DNA from: Sphingobacterium sp. PCS056
Lineage (GTDB): Bacteria > Bacteroidota > Bacteroidia > Sphingobacteriales > Sphingobacteriaceae
NCBI RefSeq assembly: GCF_023273895.1
Contig: NZ_CP096883.1
Coordinates: 1,116,001 to 1,180,000, forward strand
DNA: 64,000 bases
Direction of reading: 5' to 3'
A program made the position numbers and the translations under genes. How positions within the stretch are numbered: the stretch's first letter is position 1; each line of letters begins with the position of its first letter. This document shows positions 10,078 through 18,700 of the stretch, in pieces. The notes beneath the pieces were generated by a model, which saw nothing but the letters and a program-made list of their open reading frames with translations, ran no database searches and had not been told where the DNA came from.

Positions 10078-10267
10078 AGTCTATACAAATGCAATAGAAG
10101 CTGAAATCGTCAAACAAATGTTAGAAGAAAGCGGTATCCCAGCTATCGTATTGAATAAGCAAGATTCCTCTTATCTGGTATTTGGTAAGATTGAACTGTA
10201 CGTCAACCAACAAGACGAAGAGCAAGCCATCATGCTGATTGATTCCACGATAGAAAAAGAAGATTAA
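10052..10267 (+). CDS. DUF2007-type small protein
   Basis: The 71-residue soluble protein opens with MEQDWKKIKVYTNAIEAEIV, continues with MLEESGIPAIVLNKQDSSY and ends in acidic residues. It fits the DUF2007 pattern (a PII-like alpha-beta fold thought to be a signal-transducing or binding module; function unknown). The ATG at 10052 lies inside the end of the CPBP gene, and the stop is one base before the cdsA start, so all three are probably in one operon. Confidence 0.75.
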   Translation: MEQDWKKIKVYTNAIEAEIVKQMLEESGIPAIVLNKQDSSYLVFGKIELYVNQQDEEQAIMLIDSTIEKED

Positions 10268-10268
10268 G

Positions 10269-11069
10269 ATGAAAACTAGAGCTATTACAGGTTTTTTCTT
10301 TATCGTGGTTATGGTTGGTGCGATGCTTTTAGGTGCTGAAGTTTTTCTGGGCTTCTTTACCTTATTGAGTGCTTGGTGTTTGTTTGAGTTCTATGGCATC
10401 GTGAGTTCCGAAGACCGGAAACCGAACAAGTTTCTAGGTATATTGACGTCATCAACACTGTTTATAACGACTGCATGCTATAGTTTAGGGTGGCTAGAAG
10501 CAAAATTTATATTGTTGTTCATTCCATCACTTTTAGCGATATATATTCATGCACTTTACCAAAAAAGGGACTTTCCTTTTAATGATATTGGCTTTACGAT
10601 TTTAGGAATTCTGTATGTTGGATTTCCCTTCTATTGTTTTACAAGATTAGGTTATATTTCTGGTGATTTTAACCACTTTTTGCCTTTGGGGTTTATGATT
10701 CTACTCTGGACCAGTGATACCGGAGCTTATTTGGCAGGTAGGTCTTTGGGAAAGCATAAACTATTTGAACGCATTTCGCCTAAGAAAACGTGGGAAGGAT
10801 TTTTTGGTGGCATTCTATTAGCCGTGTTAGTCTCCCTGTGTTTAGGGCATTTTTTTGAAACAATACCGCAATGGCAATGGATAGTTACTGCGATTATCAT
10901 TGGCGTATTTGGCACATTGGGTGATTTGGTTGAGTCCATGCTTAAGAGAAGCTTAAATGTGAAGGATTCAGGAAATATCTTACCTGGTCACGGTGGTTTT
11001 TTAGATCGATTTGATGGATTATTAATAGCTGGACCTTTGGTTTATTTATTTTTGTATTTGGTCAATTAG
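10269..11069 (+). CDS. cdsA: phosphatidate cytidylyltransferase
   Basis: CdsA makes CDP-diacylglycerol from phosphatidic acid and CTP, the branch point of phospholipid synthesis, in the inner membrane. The 266-residue protein has about eight hydrophobic helices. It carries the family signature SMLKRSLNVKD (about 221-231) followed by the PGHGGFLDRFDG segment (235-246), including the metal-binding aspartates. Length is normal for the family. It begins one base after the DUF2007 gene and is followed after 12 bases by the DUF2461 gene. Confidence 0.93.
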   Translation: MKTRAITGFFFIVVMVGAMLLGAEVFLGFFTLLSAWCLFEFYGIVSSEDRKPNKFLGILTSSTLFITTACYSLGWLEAKFILLFIPSLLAIYIHALYQKRDFPFNDIGFTILGILYVGFPFYCFTRLGYISGDFNHFLPLGFMILLWTSDTGAYLAGRSLGKHKLFERISPKKTWEGFFGGILLAVLVSLCLGHFFETIPQWQWIVTAIIIGVFGTLGDLVESMLKRSLNVKDSGNILPGHGGFLDRFDGLLIAGPLVYLFLYLVN

Positions 11070-11081
11070 GATTATATATTT

Positions 11082-11753
11082 ATGGCACATATCAATCAAA
11101 ATACTTTTACGTTTTTAAAAGATTTACAAAATAACAATACACGAGAGTGGTTTGCGGAAGAAAAGGACCGCTATGAGGCAGCTTTAGCTGATGTCCGTTT
11201 ATTTGTGGCAGATTTGATTATCGAATTATCCAAATTTGATCCTCATATCACAACCGATATTCAGGCCAATAAATGTTTGTTTCGTATCTACCGTGATACC
11301 CGTTTTTCAAAAGATAAAACCCCATATAAGAATTGGTTTGGAGCAGGGATTTCCAAAGATGGCCGTAAATTAGATGGTCCAGAGTATTATATTCATATAT
11401 CACCGGAAAATTCATTTATCGCTTGTGGTTATTGGCGTCCAGAAAAGAAACATCTAGATGCTATTCGTCAAGAAATAGATTATAATGGAGACAAATTTAA
11501 CCGTATTGTTGCCGAATTAAAAGAGTTAGGCGGTCTGGAATTAGAAACTGAAGATAAACTCAAACGCCCTCCTGCGGGATATGATGCCGATCATACTGCG
11601 ATTGAGTTTTTAAAATTAAAAAGCTTCGTTAGTCATAAGAGCTTAACCAATAGTGATTTGACGGATAAAAAAGCCTTAGAAAATATCATCGATTCGTACA
11701 AAATCATGCTTCCGTTGAAGCAGTATCTGCATGAGGCGATCGACAATGATTAG
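11082..11753 (+). CDS. DUF2461 family protein
   Basis: The 223-residue soluble protein has the family's opening (FLKDLQNNNTREWFAEEKDR, about 9-28), the core RIYRDTRFSKDKTPYK (about 68-83) and YYIHISPENS. These conserved positions identify the DUF2461 / TIGR02453 family, whose function is unknown. It follows cdsA by 12 bases and converges with anmK, whose stop is two bases away. Confidence 0.82.
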   Translation: MAHINQNTFTFLKDLQNNNTREWFAEEKDRYEAALADVRLFVADLIIELSKFDPHITTDIQANKCLFRIYRDTRFSKDKTPYKNWFGAGISKDGRKLDGPEYYIHISPENSFIACGYWRPEKKHLDAIRQEIDYNGDKFNRIVAELKELGGLELETEDKLKRPPAGYDADHTAIEFLKLKSFVSHKSLTNSDLTDKKALENIIDSYKIMLPLKQYLHEAIDND

Positions 11754-11755
11754 TC

Positions 11756-12952
11756 TTATTGTGGAAGACTAATTTTACCCATACAGACAGCAGGTGAGTC
11801 TTTTATTTGACTCACATTGTCTGCGTTGCCGACTAATGTTTCATTGGCTAAAAGGGCAAATAAGACGGCTTCTTTAGCATCAGGATCAATGCCGAGATCA
11901 GCAAATGAGCTTACCAGATGCTGCGGTAATCCAGCTTTTATTTTATCAATTAATAAAGGATTGTGCAAACCTCCGCCACTGACATAGATATGTACTTGAT
12001 TGAGGTGCTGCGATTGTTTGTGGATAGCAGTGACAATACATGTTGCCGTAAATTGATTTAATGTCGCCATGATATCCTCAGGACTGATGTCTAGACAATC
12101 GGATTTCATTTGACAGCTTTTCAAATAATCTAAATTAAATAATTCGGGACCAGTGGTTTTAGGGAATTCATCTTGCAAAAACGGTTCTTTAAGAAGTTCA
12201 TGAAGTAAAGGTTCAATGACTTTGCCTTTTTTTGCAATCGCTGCATCTTTATCCATTTCGATATGAAACGATTCTTTTGCAAATTGATTCATCATAGTAT
12301 TTCCTGGTCCAATGTCCGTTGCAAAGGCTTTTTGATCACTACCTTGATTTGGAATAAACGTATAATTTGCGATTCCTCCAATATTTAATAAAAAACGATT
12401 TTCTACAGGGTGCGAAAAAAGTAAGTAGTCACCGTAGGCTGCTAAAGGAGCTCCTTCCCCACCGGCAGCAATATGTTTTTGTCTAAAATCAGAAATGGTA
12501 ATTATGCCTGTTTTGACCGCAATATGATCCCCATCTCCGATCTGAAGTGTGCTATTGGGCATGGATGTATCTTTTGTGAGGCTTTGTGGGGCATGGTAGA
12601 CCGTCTGTCCATGGCTCGCAATACAGTCAATATCTTCTTTGGATATTCCCCACTTTTGGAGAGCCTGATTGATCAGTGCTGCATGGACATGTCCAATATA
12701 GGCATTCAGACCACTTAACAGCTGCTGATCAATAGATCTTTTAGCAAATATACCTCTGATATATGTTCTAAACTCATCGTCGTAATCCATCGTTATAAAA
12801 TTTTCTAAGCTTACGACGGTAGATTTACCATTATTACTAATTTTACAGAGTGCAATATCGAGCCCATCTAAGGAAGTTCCTGACATAAGACCGATAATGA
12901 AACGGCTATCTTTTTTTGCAATTCTGTAAAGTTTTTCAATCATTGAGTTCAT
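11756..12952 (-). CDS. anmK: anhydro-N-acetylmuramic acid kinase
   Basis: AnmK phosphorylates and opens 1,6-anhydro-MurNAc released during cell-wall turnover, giving MurNAc-6-phosphate for recycling. The 398-residue protein shows the ASKHA fold motifs: GLMSGTSLDGLDIAL (about 21-35, phosphate 1), ASHGQTVYH (about 113-121, substrate site), FATDIGPGN (about 210-218) and YVSGGGLHNP (about 323-332). Length is slightly above the usual 370 residues because of a longer N-terminus; starts at residue 4 or later are possible. Confidence 0.92.
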   Translation of the reverse strand: MNSMIEKLYRIAKKDSRFIIGLMSGTSLDGLDIALCKISNNGKSTVVSLENFITMDYDDEFRTYIRGIFAKRSIDQQLLSGLNAYIGHVHAALINQALQKWGISKEDIDCIASHGQTVYHAPQSLTKDTSMPNSTLQIGDGDHIAVKTGIITISDFRQKHIAAGGEGAPLAAYGDYLLFSHPVENRFLLNIGGIANYTFIPNQGSDQKAFATDIGPGNTMMNQFAKESFHIEMDKDAAIAKKGKVIEPLLHELLKEPFLQDEFPKTTGPELFNLDYLKSCQMKSDCLDISPEDIMATLNQFTATCIVTAIHKQSQHLNQVHIYVSGGGLHNPLLIDKIKAGLPQHLVSSFADLGIDPDAKEAVLFALLANETLVGNADNVSQIKDSPAVCMGKISLPQ

Positions 12953-13059
12953 AGGTTAAAAGTAGGAACAAAATAGCAGAGAACACACAAGATTTTTGTG
13001 ATATCAATATATTTTGTAACTTCATGGCGTAATTAAATAGAAGATTAAAAAAAAATAAA

Positions 13060-13440
13060 ATGAATTTTCCAGCTGAATTAAAATACACTAAAGATCACGA
13101 ATGGATTCGTGTTGAAGGTGATGAGGCCGTTATTGGTATTACTGATTTTGCGCAACGTGAGTTAGGCGATATCGTATTTGTAGACATCAACACAATTGGT
13201 GAAGAAGTAGCTGCAAACGAAATTTTTGGAACGATCGAAGCTGTAAAAACTGTTTCCGATTTATTCATTCCAGTTACAGCTACAGTTTTATCTGTTAACG
13301 AAGCAATCGATGCTTCACCAGAATTAGTAAACTCAGATCCATATGGAGAAGGTTGGATTATTCGTATTAAATTGAATAATGCAGCTGATGTTGATGCTTT
13401 ATTAACTGCTGATCAATATAAAGAAGAGATTAACGCGTAA
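13060..13440 (+). CDS. gcvH: glycine cleavage system H protein
   Basis: The lipoyl carrier shuttles the aminomethyl group between the P, T and L proteins of glycine cleavage. The 126-residue protein contains the family's [11 protein letters not shown] and the lipoylation site [11 protein letters not shown], with Lys63 as the modified residue. Length is normal. It stands alone here; gcvP and gcvT are not in the window. It has its own terminator. Confidence 0.95.
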   Translation: MNFPAELKYTKDHEWIRVEGDEAVIGITDFAQRELGDIVFVDINTIGEEVAANEIFGTIEAVKTVSDLFIPVTATVLSVNEAIDASPELVNSDPYGEGWIIRIKLNNAADVDALLTADQYKEEINA

Positions 13441-13469
13441 TTTTAAAACTTACGTTCAATAAAACCAGG

Positions 13470-13496
13470 AAAGAGCCGTCTACAAACGGCTCTTTC
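13470..13496 (+). terminator. gcvH terminator
   Basis: A 9-base-pair stem (AAGAGCCGT / ACGGCTCTT) with a 6-base loop lies in the 62 bases between the convergent gcvH and the minus-strand secreted-protein gene. The stem is flanked by A- and T-rich sequence and may serve both directions. Confidence 0.85.
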
Positions 13497-13502
13497 TTGG
13501 TT

Positions 13503-14246
13503 TTATAGGATTTCTATTTTGCTTGTGACATCTATATCATCTTTTTTGACTTTTGTTTCGATAGTCGCTGCTTTTAGATAATGTGTTTTGGGGTTTAACA
13601 GGTATTGTCCTGTCACTGAACCAATGGATTGTCCTTCAGCATTGATCTGACCTTCGGTAGTGATGGAGATACCATCAGCGGAGATGCTTTTAAGGGTATA
13701 CGTTTGTTCTATTGGACCCAAAGCTTTATTATTGGAGATTGCTTTCCATTGTTCGCCCACCTTCAACTCCTTGCTCGGATATTCAAAAGCTGCTTCCTTC
13801 AACATATTCGGGTCAAAGAGATCATTGCCATCAGGAGCATCTTCGACATCTTTTACTTTTCCGTCCAAACTCATGACTGCTATAATTGGATTTTCCAGCA
13901 TGGTTTTAACTTTTTCATGGATCTGTTTTGAAAACTCGTTAGCATCTGGATTTTTTGAATCATAGTTGATGGTCATCATACCTGCATCCATGGCCATGAT
14001 CATCTCCGTAAATTTTGTTGAATACGTTATTGTGCTATCTGTGGCTGCCGTATTTGTCGTTAATGATAGCATAGTCGCATCAATCATAGTGCTTTGGGCT
14101 CCAGCATTGACATCTATTGTCATGTGCAATTTTTGCGCAATTGGATTATTAAGATCAGGCTTTAGCTTGAGTAATACTTTGTCTTGAGCATTAGAGGTCG
14201 TTATCAAGAAGAACGACAAAAATGCAAGTGAGAGTGGTTTGATCAT
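13503..14246 (-). CDS. secreted protein of unknown function (DUF6263-like)
   Basis: The 247-residue protein has a signal peptide (about 1-20, ending SNAQ). The mature part is rich in T, S and beta-strand sequence, with a lipid-binding-protein feel: PSKELKVGEQWKAI, YTLKSISADGISITTEGQIN and GQYLLNPKTHYLK near the C-terminus. The pattern recalls DUF6263 of Bacteroidota, but I am not certain. Expected in the periplasm or on the surface. No partner gene is evident: it sits between the convergent gcvH and the upstream pdhB terminator. Confidence 0.6.
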   Translation of the reverse strand: MIKPLSLAFLSFFLITTSNAQDKVLLKLKPDLNNPIAQKLHMTIDVNAGAQSTMIDATMLSLTTNTAATDSTITYSTKFTEMIMAMDAGMMTINYDSKNPDANEFSKQIHEKVKTMLENPIIAVMSLDGKVKDVEDAPDGNDLFDPNMLKEAAFEYPSKELKVGEQWKAISNNKALGPIEQTYTLKSISADGISITTEGQINAEGQSIGSVTGQYLLNPKTHYLKAATIETKVKKDDIDVTSKIEIL

Positions 14247-14273
14247 GTAAAATTAGTTAGTATAATAAACCCT

Positions 14274-14317
14274 AAATTAAAAAAGTCCTTTGGTATACCA
14301 AAGGACTTTTTTAATTT
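14274..14317 (-). terminator. pdhB terminator (perfect palindrome)
   Basis: A perfect 20-base-pair inverted repeat with a TATA loop lies 18 bases after the pdhB stop. The outer part is a run of A residues on one side and T on the other, so it can work on either strand. Confidence 0.92.
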
Positions 14318-14334
14318 AAGCAATATAAATGCTT

Positions 14335-15321
14335 TTATTTTTTGATGTAGGCAACTTCTTTTACAGCTTTTACCACTTTAGCTACACTTGGAAGTGCTGC
14401 TTCAATTAATGTTGCTGCATATGGAAGAGGTACGTCTGCTGCTGTAATACGAACAATCGGAGCATCTAGGTAATCAAATGCATTGCGTTGTACAGCATAT
14501 GTAATTTCAGATGAAATTGATGCTAAAGGCCAAGCTTCTTCTACAATAACCAAACGATTTGTTTTCTTAACAGACTCAATAATCGTTGGGTAGTCAATAG
14601 GGCGTACAGAGCGTAAGTCAATTACTTCCACATTGATACCTTCTTTTGTCAATTCTTCGACAGCAGGTAATACAACACGTGGAACCATTTTACCGAAAGA
14701 AACGATGGTGACATCAGCACCTTCTTTTACCACATTAGCTTTACCAATAGGTAAGTAATATTCTTCTTCAGGCACATGACCTTTATCACCGTACATAACT
14801 TCAGATTCCATAAAAATAACTGGATCTGGATCGATGATAGCAGATTTTAATAAACCTTTTGCATCATATGGATTTGAAGGAACAACAACTTTTAATCCTG
14901 GAGTATTGGCGTACCAGTTCTCAAAATTTTGAGAGTGCTGTGCACCTAATTGTCCAGCGTTACCTGTTGGACCACGGAATACCATTGGAATAGAGAATTG
15001 ACCTCCACTCATGGAACGAATCTTTGCAGCGGCATTGATAATTTGGTCAATAGCAACTAAAGAAAAGTTAAATGTCATGAATTCAACGATTGGTTTTAAA
15101 CCATTCATCGCAGCACCTACTGCGATACCAGCAAAACCTAATTCTGCAATAGGTGTATCTATCACGCGTTTAGCTCCGAATTCATCCAGCATACCTTGGC
15201 TTACTTTATAAGCACCATTGTATTCTGCAACTTCTTCTCCTAATAAAAATATTGTTTCGTCTTTACGCATTTCTTCGTTCATCGCTTCACGAAGTGCTTC
15301 TCTGAATTGTATCTCTCTCAT
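14335..15321 (-). CDS. pdhB: pyruvate dehydrogenase E1 component, beta subunit
   Basis: E1-beta pairs with E1-alpha to decarboxylate pyruvate with thiamine diphosphate. The 328-residue protein has the family start REALREAMNEEMRKDE, LGEEVAEYNGAYKVSQGM (about 27-44), FRGPTGNAGQLGAQHSQ (about 114-130) and the C-terminal transketolase domain with VEEAWPLASI. Length is standard. E1-alpha is not adjacent, so the complex is encoded at several loci, as is common in Bacteroidota. A branched-chain 2-oxoacid E1-beta is less likely but cannot be fully excluded by eye. Confidence 0.88.
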   Translation of the reverse strand: MREIQFREALREAMNEEMRKDETIFLLGEEVAEYNGAYKVSQGMLDEFGAKRVIDTPIAELGFAGIAVGAAMNGLKPIVEFMTFNFSLVAIDQIINAAAKIRSMSGGQFSIPMVFRGPTGNAGQLGAQHSQNFENWYANTPGLKVVVPSNPYDAKGLLKSAIIDPDPVIFMESEVMYGDKGHVPEEEYYLPIGKANVVKEGADVTIVSFGKMVPRVVLPAVEELTKEGINVEVIDLRSVRPIDYPTIIESVKKTNRLVIVEEAWPLASISSEITYAVQRNAFDYLDAPIVRITAADVPLPYAATLIEAALPSVAKVVKAVKEVAYIKK

Positions 15322-15460
15322 CAGTTGTAAAATAGTGTCAAATTTTAGATTACAAATCTACTATTTATTATTGATATTTTGAAGGTCATTACCTCCTAAA
15401 TATCTGCTTTTATGTCATTTTTTAATAACAGGATGGCGAAAACAGGAATATAATCGAAAT

Positions 15461-16090
15461 TTAAACTTGATATATTTCCGATAAAATTTGGAAAAGAACA
15501 GCATTACTATTCTCGATAGCCAGTGGTATGTTCCACGTGGCACGGTTGCGTTTTTCTACATAATTAGATATCCCGCGAAGCTGAATGGTTTGGGTTTGCG
15601 TTTCGGCAGCGGCCAAAAATACAGCTGCGCCTTCCATCGATTCTATTAATGCCTCTGGAACCTGAGTCAATAATTTTGCTATTTCGTTGGCATTTCCATG
15701 AACCTTATTGACCGTGATTCCTAGTCCGCTAGGTAGCTTATGCACGAGTTCTCGTGTTGTTGGGTTTTGTAATGCTTGATAATGTGCGGTACCAAAACCC
15801 AGTTCATCAATTGGAATAAACTGTTCATCATTTTCAGCTCCGAGCTCGGAAAATAATTCCCGATCTACCGAAACGACCGCGCCAATAGGCAAAGCACGGT
15901 TGAAACAACCTCCTATTCCGATATTAATAAGGAGATCGTAATTGTTGTGGGCAAGATGCTTGCCTAGGTGATATGCCGTTTGCACCATTCCGACCTGACT
16001 GATCAAGTAGTTGGTCTGTGGATATTGATCGATGCGATCGATATAAGGCTGAATTTCGAAAGTTGTTGCCGCTACAATGAGTGTTTTCAT
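15461..16090 (-). CDS. mqnB: futalosine hydrolase
   Basis: MqnB splits futalosine into hypoxanthine and dehypoxanthine futalosine in the alternative menaquinone pathway. The 209-residue protein has the nucleoside phosphorylase-like fold: INIGIGGCFN (about 63-72), PIGAVVSVDRELFSELGAE, the MEGAAVF segment with the catalytic region, and the diagnostic C-terminal RNRATWNIPLAIENSN. MTA/SAH nucleosidases share the fold but lack that last motif. ATG at 16088-16090 was chosen over one 21 bases upstream because MKTLIVAAT is the usual beginning. No other mqn gene is in the window. Confidence 0.85.
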   Translation of the reverse strand: MKTLIVAATTFEIQPYIDRIDQYPQTNYLISQVGMVQTAYHLGKHLAHNNYDLLINIGIGGCFNRALPIGAVVSVDRELFSELGAENDEQFIPIDELGFGTAHYQALQNPTTRELVHKLPSGLGITVNKVHGNANEIAKLLTQVPEALIESMEGAAVFLAAAETQTQTIQLRGISNYVEKRNRATWNIPLAIENSNAVLFQILSEIYQV

Positions 16091-16182
16091 GTCATATAAA
16101 CCTTTGTACAATATTACTTAATAATTTACGCAAATGTGATGGTAATCATTTTCTCAAAAGCAATATTCTGCTTGTAAACATG

Positions 16183-16190
16183 TATCTTTG
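16183..16190 (+). promoter_or_regulatory. -7 promoter element directly before the PTPS gene
   Basis: TATCTTTG matches TAnnTTTG and ends 7 bases before the ATG at 16198. Transcription would start at or next to the start codon, giving a leaderless or nearly leaderless message. No clear -33 element was seen. Confidence 0.45.
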
Positions 16191-16197
16191 TGTTATT

Positions 16198-16611
16198 ATG
16201 GTATATATCACTCGTCGTGAGCGCTTTTGCGCTGCACATAAGCTTTACCGAGAAGATTGGAGTATTGAAAAAAACGAAAATGTTTTCGGCAACTGTTCTA
16301 ATGTTAACTGGCATGGTCATAACTATGATTTGTTTGTAACGGTCAAAGGTGACGTAAATCCAACTACAGGTTTTTTGATTGATTTAAAATTGATGAAAAC
16401 CATCATTCTGGAGCATGTTGTGAATAAGGTCGATCATAAAAATATTAATCTTGATGTCGATTTTATGAAAGATAAAATGGCATCTACAGAAAATATTGCG
16501 ATTGCCATATTTGAAGTCTTACAACCATTATTCGAAGCAGAGCAGGTGCAATTGCACAGTATTCGTCTGCATGAAACTGAAAATAATTACGTCGAATATT
16601 TTGGCGATTAA
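16198..16611 (+). CDS. queD: 6-pyruvoyl tetrahydropterin / 6-carboxytetrahydropterin synthase
   Basis: The 137-residue enzyme of the PTPS/QueD family converts dihydroneopterin triphosphate, the FolE product, for queuosine or pterin synthesis. Zinc ligands are His14 (FCAAH), His39 and His41 (WHGHNY). Cys33 (GNCSN) is the likely catalytic cysteine and Asp79-His80 the relay pair. The ATG at 16198 is chosen because the family sequence starts there and a -7 element sits just upstream. folE follows after 27 bases, which fits a shared pterin pathway. Whether it serves queuosine cannot be told without queC and queE. Confidence 0.85.
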   Translation: MVYITRRERFCAAHKLYREDWSIEKNENVFGNCSNVNWHGHNYDLFVTVKGDVNPTTGFLIDLKLMKTIILEHVVNKVDHKNINLDVDFMKDKMASTENIAIAIFEVLQPLFEAEQVQLHSIRLHETENNYVEYFGD

Positions 16612-16638
16612 TCTTATACACTAATTTATTTAATAACT

Positions 16639-17268
16639 ATGAGTAATCACTCATTTGAAGAGGAAGAGTTAGACGGCTACGTTAAAATTGATCAATATAA
16701 TCAAGATAAAGTTGATCGTATTGCAGCTCATTATACAGATATTTTAGAATCTTTAGGCGAAAATCCAAATCGTGAAGGATTAATCAAAACACCAGAGCGT
16801 GTAGCAAAAGCATTGCAGTTTTTAACACATGGCTATGATATTGATCCGGCAAAAGTATTGCAAGGAGCCATGTTTGAAGAAGACTATAGCCAAATGGTAG
16901 TGGTAAAAGATATTGAAGTCTATTCGATGTGCGAGCACCATATGTTGCCATTCTTTGGTAAAGCACATATTGCTTATATTCCAAATGGTCATATCGTAGG
17001 TCTGAGTAAAATACCTCGAGTAGTTGATATTTTTGCAAGAAGACTACAAGTACAGGAGCGTTTGACCAATGAGATTCGAGATTGTATCCAAGAAACTTTG
17101 GGAGCTAAGGGTGTCGCCGTCGTGATCGAATGCAAGCATATGTGTATGGCGATGCGCGGTATTCAGAAGCAAAATTCTGTAACCACCACATCGGCTTTTA
17201 CTGGAGCTTTTCAGAATGATGTGACACGTTCAGAATTCTTAAAATTAATTACGGCAAACTTGACGTAA
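16639..17268 (+). CDS. folE: GTP cyclohydrolase I
   Basis: FolE opens GTP to 7,8-dihydroneopterin triphosphate, the first step of folate and of queuosine precursor synthesis. The 209-residue protein carries [12 protein letters not shown], the zinc and active-site segment [19 protein letters not shown] (about 95-113; Cys and His ligands), [20 protein letters not shown] and the third ligand in [11 protein letters not shown] (about 164-174). Normal length, with an extended acidic N-terminus. It lies 27 bases after the PTPS gene and ends at a strong terminator. Confidence 0.96.
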   Translation: MSNHSFEEEELDGYVKIDQYNQDKVDRIAAHYTDILESLGENPNREGLIKTPERVAKALQFLTHGYDIDPAKVLQGAMFEEDYSQMVVVKDIEVYSMCEHHMLPFFGKAHIAYIPNGHIVGLSKIPRVVDIFARRLQVQERLTNEIRDCIQETLGAKGVAVVIECKHMCMAMRGIQKQNSVTTTSAFTGAFQNDVTRSEFLKLITANLT

Positions 17269-17292
17269 TTCATTAAAAAATACAAAACTTTT

Positions 17293-17327
17293 AAGTCGAA
17301 TCTTTAGCTAAAGATTCGACTTTTTTT
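17293..17327 (+). terminator. folE terminator
   Basis: A perfect 30-base palindrome (centre AGCT) is followed by a T-tract, 24 bases after the folE stop. Confidence 0.93.
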
Positions 17328-17480
17328 GCTTTAAAATTCCTTAATTTATAAAAATCTCTAAAATTGCAAAAGTGTTTCTATCGCCCATAAGGGCATATGT
17401 CATTTTTTATGTAACATTTCCTTAAATATTAATTTCCTTAAAATCAGTTTGTTATGTTTTAATTTTTCTGAATATAAATC

Positions 17481-18137
17481 ATGTTCAGTAAATTTGTTGT
17501 TATGGACATTTGTAATGAGCATTTAGAATCCTACTTAGAGCATACCTGTGACGATGAAAATTCGTTGCTAAAAAGTATCAATAGGGAGACCTATTTGAAG
17601 GAAACAATGCCCCATATGTTGTCTGGACATTACCAAGGAAGAGTGCTTGCTATGTTGAGTAAATTAGCTGCTCCAAATACTATTTTGGAGATTGGTACGT
17701 TTACTGGATACGCTACACTTTGTCTAGCTGAAGGCTTGTCAAAAGAAGGTATCATACATACAATCGATGTCAATGCTGAGCAAGAAGAACGGGTACAGGG
17801 TTATTTTGACCGATCACCTTTTGCATCCCAAATCAAGTATCATATTGGCGATGCAGCAACAGTGATCCCGACGATTGAGGGTAGCTTTGATCTGGTTTTT
17901 ATAGATGCTGATAAGAAACGTAATCATTACTATTACGAATTAATTTTAGATAGAGTCCCGTCTGGAGGGCTGATTTTAATCGATAATGTCTTGTGGAAAG
18001 GCAAAGTATTAGATGAAAATCCAGACAATCAAACAAAGCAAATCATAGATTTGAATGAACAATTAGCTCAGGACCAGCGCATCGAAAAGGTTTTATTGCC
18101 CATTCGAGATGGACTTTTTGCATTACGCAAAAAGTGA
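17481..18137 (+). CDS. class I SAM-dependent O-methyltransferase
   Basis: A 218-residue (or 211 if translation starts at the ATG at 17502) protein of the catechol O-methyltransferase-like family 3. SAM motif I is ILEIGTFTGYATLCLAEGL (about 68-86), motif II is HTIDVN (about 93-98), and the metal site is FIDADKKRNHYYYE (about 135-148) with DNVLWKG (162-168). The natural substrate is unknown. The following glucosaminidase gene begins 22 bases later, so they may share a transcript. Confidence 0.85.
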   Translation: MFSKFVVMDICNEHLESYLEHTCDDENSLLKSINRETYLKETMPHMLSGHYQGRVLAMLSKLAAPNTILEIGTFTGYATLCLAEGLSKEGIIHTIDVNAEQEERVQGYFDRSPFASQIKYHIGDAATVIPTIEGSFDLVFIDADKKRNHYYYELILDRVPSGGLILIDNVLWKGKVLDENPDNQTKQIIDLNEQLAQDQRIEKVLLPIRDGLFALRKK

Positions 18138-18159
18138 TTAGTGGACTAAATGATTCTTT

Positions 18160-18687
18160 ATGAATTTTAAAACATTAAAAAACTATGTTGCTGTATTAAT
18201 TTTGGTCGTCAGTAGTTATACTACTGTATCCGCTCAAAGCAATCAATTTTATATTGATAAATACAGCCCCGTAGCACAAGAGATGATGCAAGAACATGGT
18301 GTTCCAGCATCGGTAATTTTAGCTATTGCAATGCATGAAAGTGCACATGGAAATAGTAAGATTGCTAAAAATTTAAATAATCACTTCGGTATTAAAGGAA
18401 AAAATAATAGCAAAGTGATTAATTCAGCATATAAAGGTTATAAATCAGTACTTGATTCTTATAATGACTTTATATCGTTGGTTAAACGAAAGAAAACCAC
18501 GACTCCCCTATTTGAGGATAATCGGGGACAAAATTATAAAGCTTGGGTAGGCGCTTTAGCAAAGGCGGGATATTCAAGAACTAAAGATTGGTCCGCTAAG
18601 GTTATCAGAACAATCGAAATGTATGATTTAGATAGTTTTGATAAAAATCCAACACCTATATCTAGAAAACTCACCGCTTCGAAGTAA
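18160..18687 (+). CDS. secreted glucosaminidase (GH73-type)
   Basis: The 175-residue protein has a signal peptide (about 1-25, ending VSAQ) and a glucosaminidase fold domain that cuts the peptidoglycan glycan strand. Family features: HGVPASVILAIAMHESAHGN, whose MHES glutamate is the probable catalytic acid, NNHFGIKG (about 81-88) and YKSVLDSYNDF. The next gene encodes a second, lipid-anchored member 13 bases later. Both match the short FlgJ/LytD-like muramidases of Bacteroidota. Confidence 0.82.
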   Translation: MNFKTLKNYVAVLILVVSSYTTVSAQSNQFYIDKYSPVAQEMMQEHGVPASVILAIAMHESAHGNSKIAKNLNNHFGIKGKNNSKVINSAYKGYKSVLDSYNDFISLVKRKKTTTPLFEDNRGQNYKAWVGALAKAGYSRTKDWSAKVIRTIEMYDLDSFDKNPTPISRKLTASK

Positions 18688-18700
18688 TTACGCTCATACG

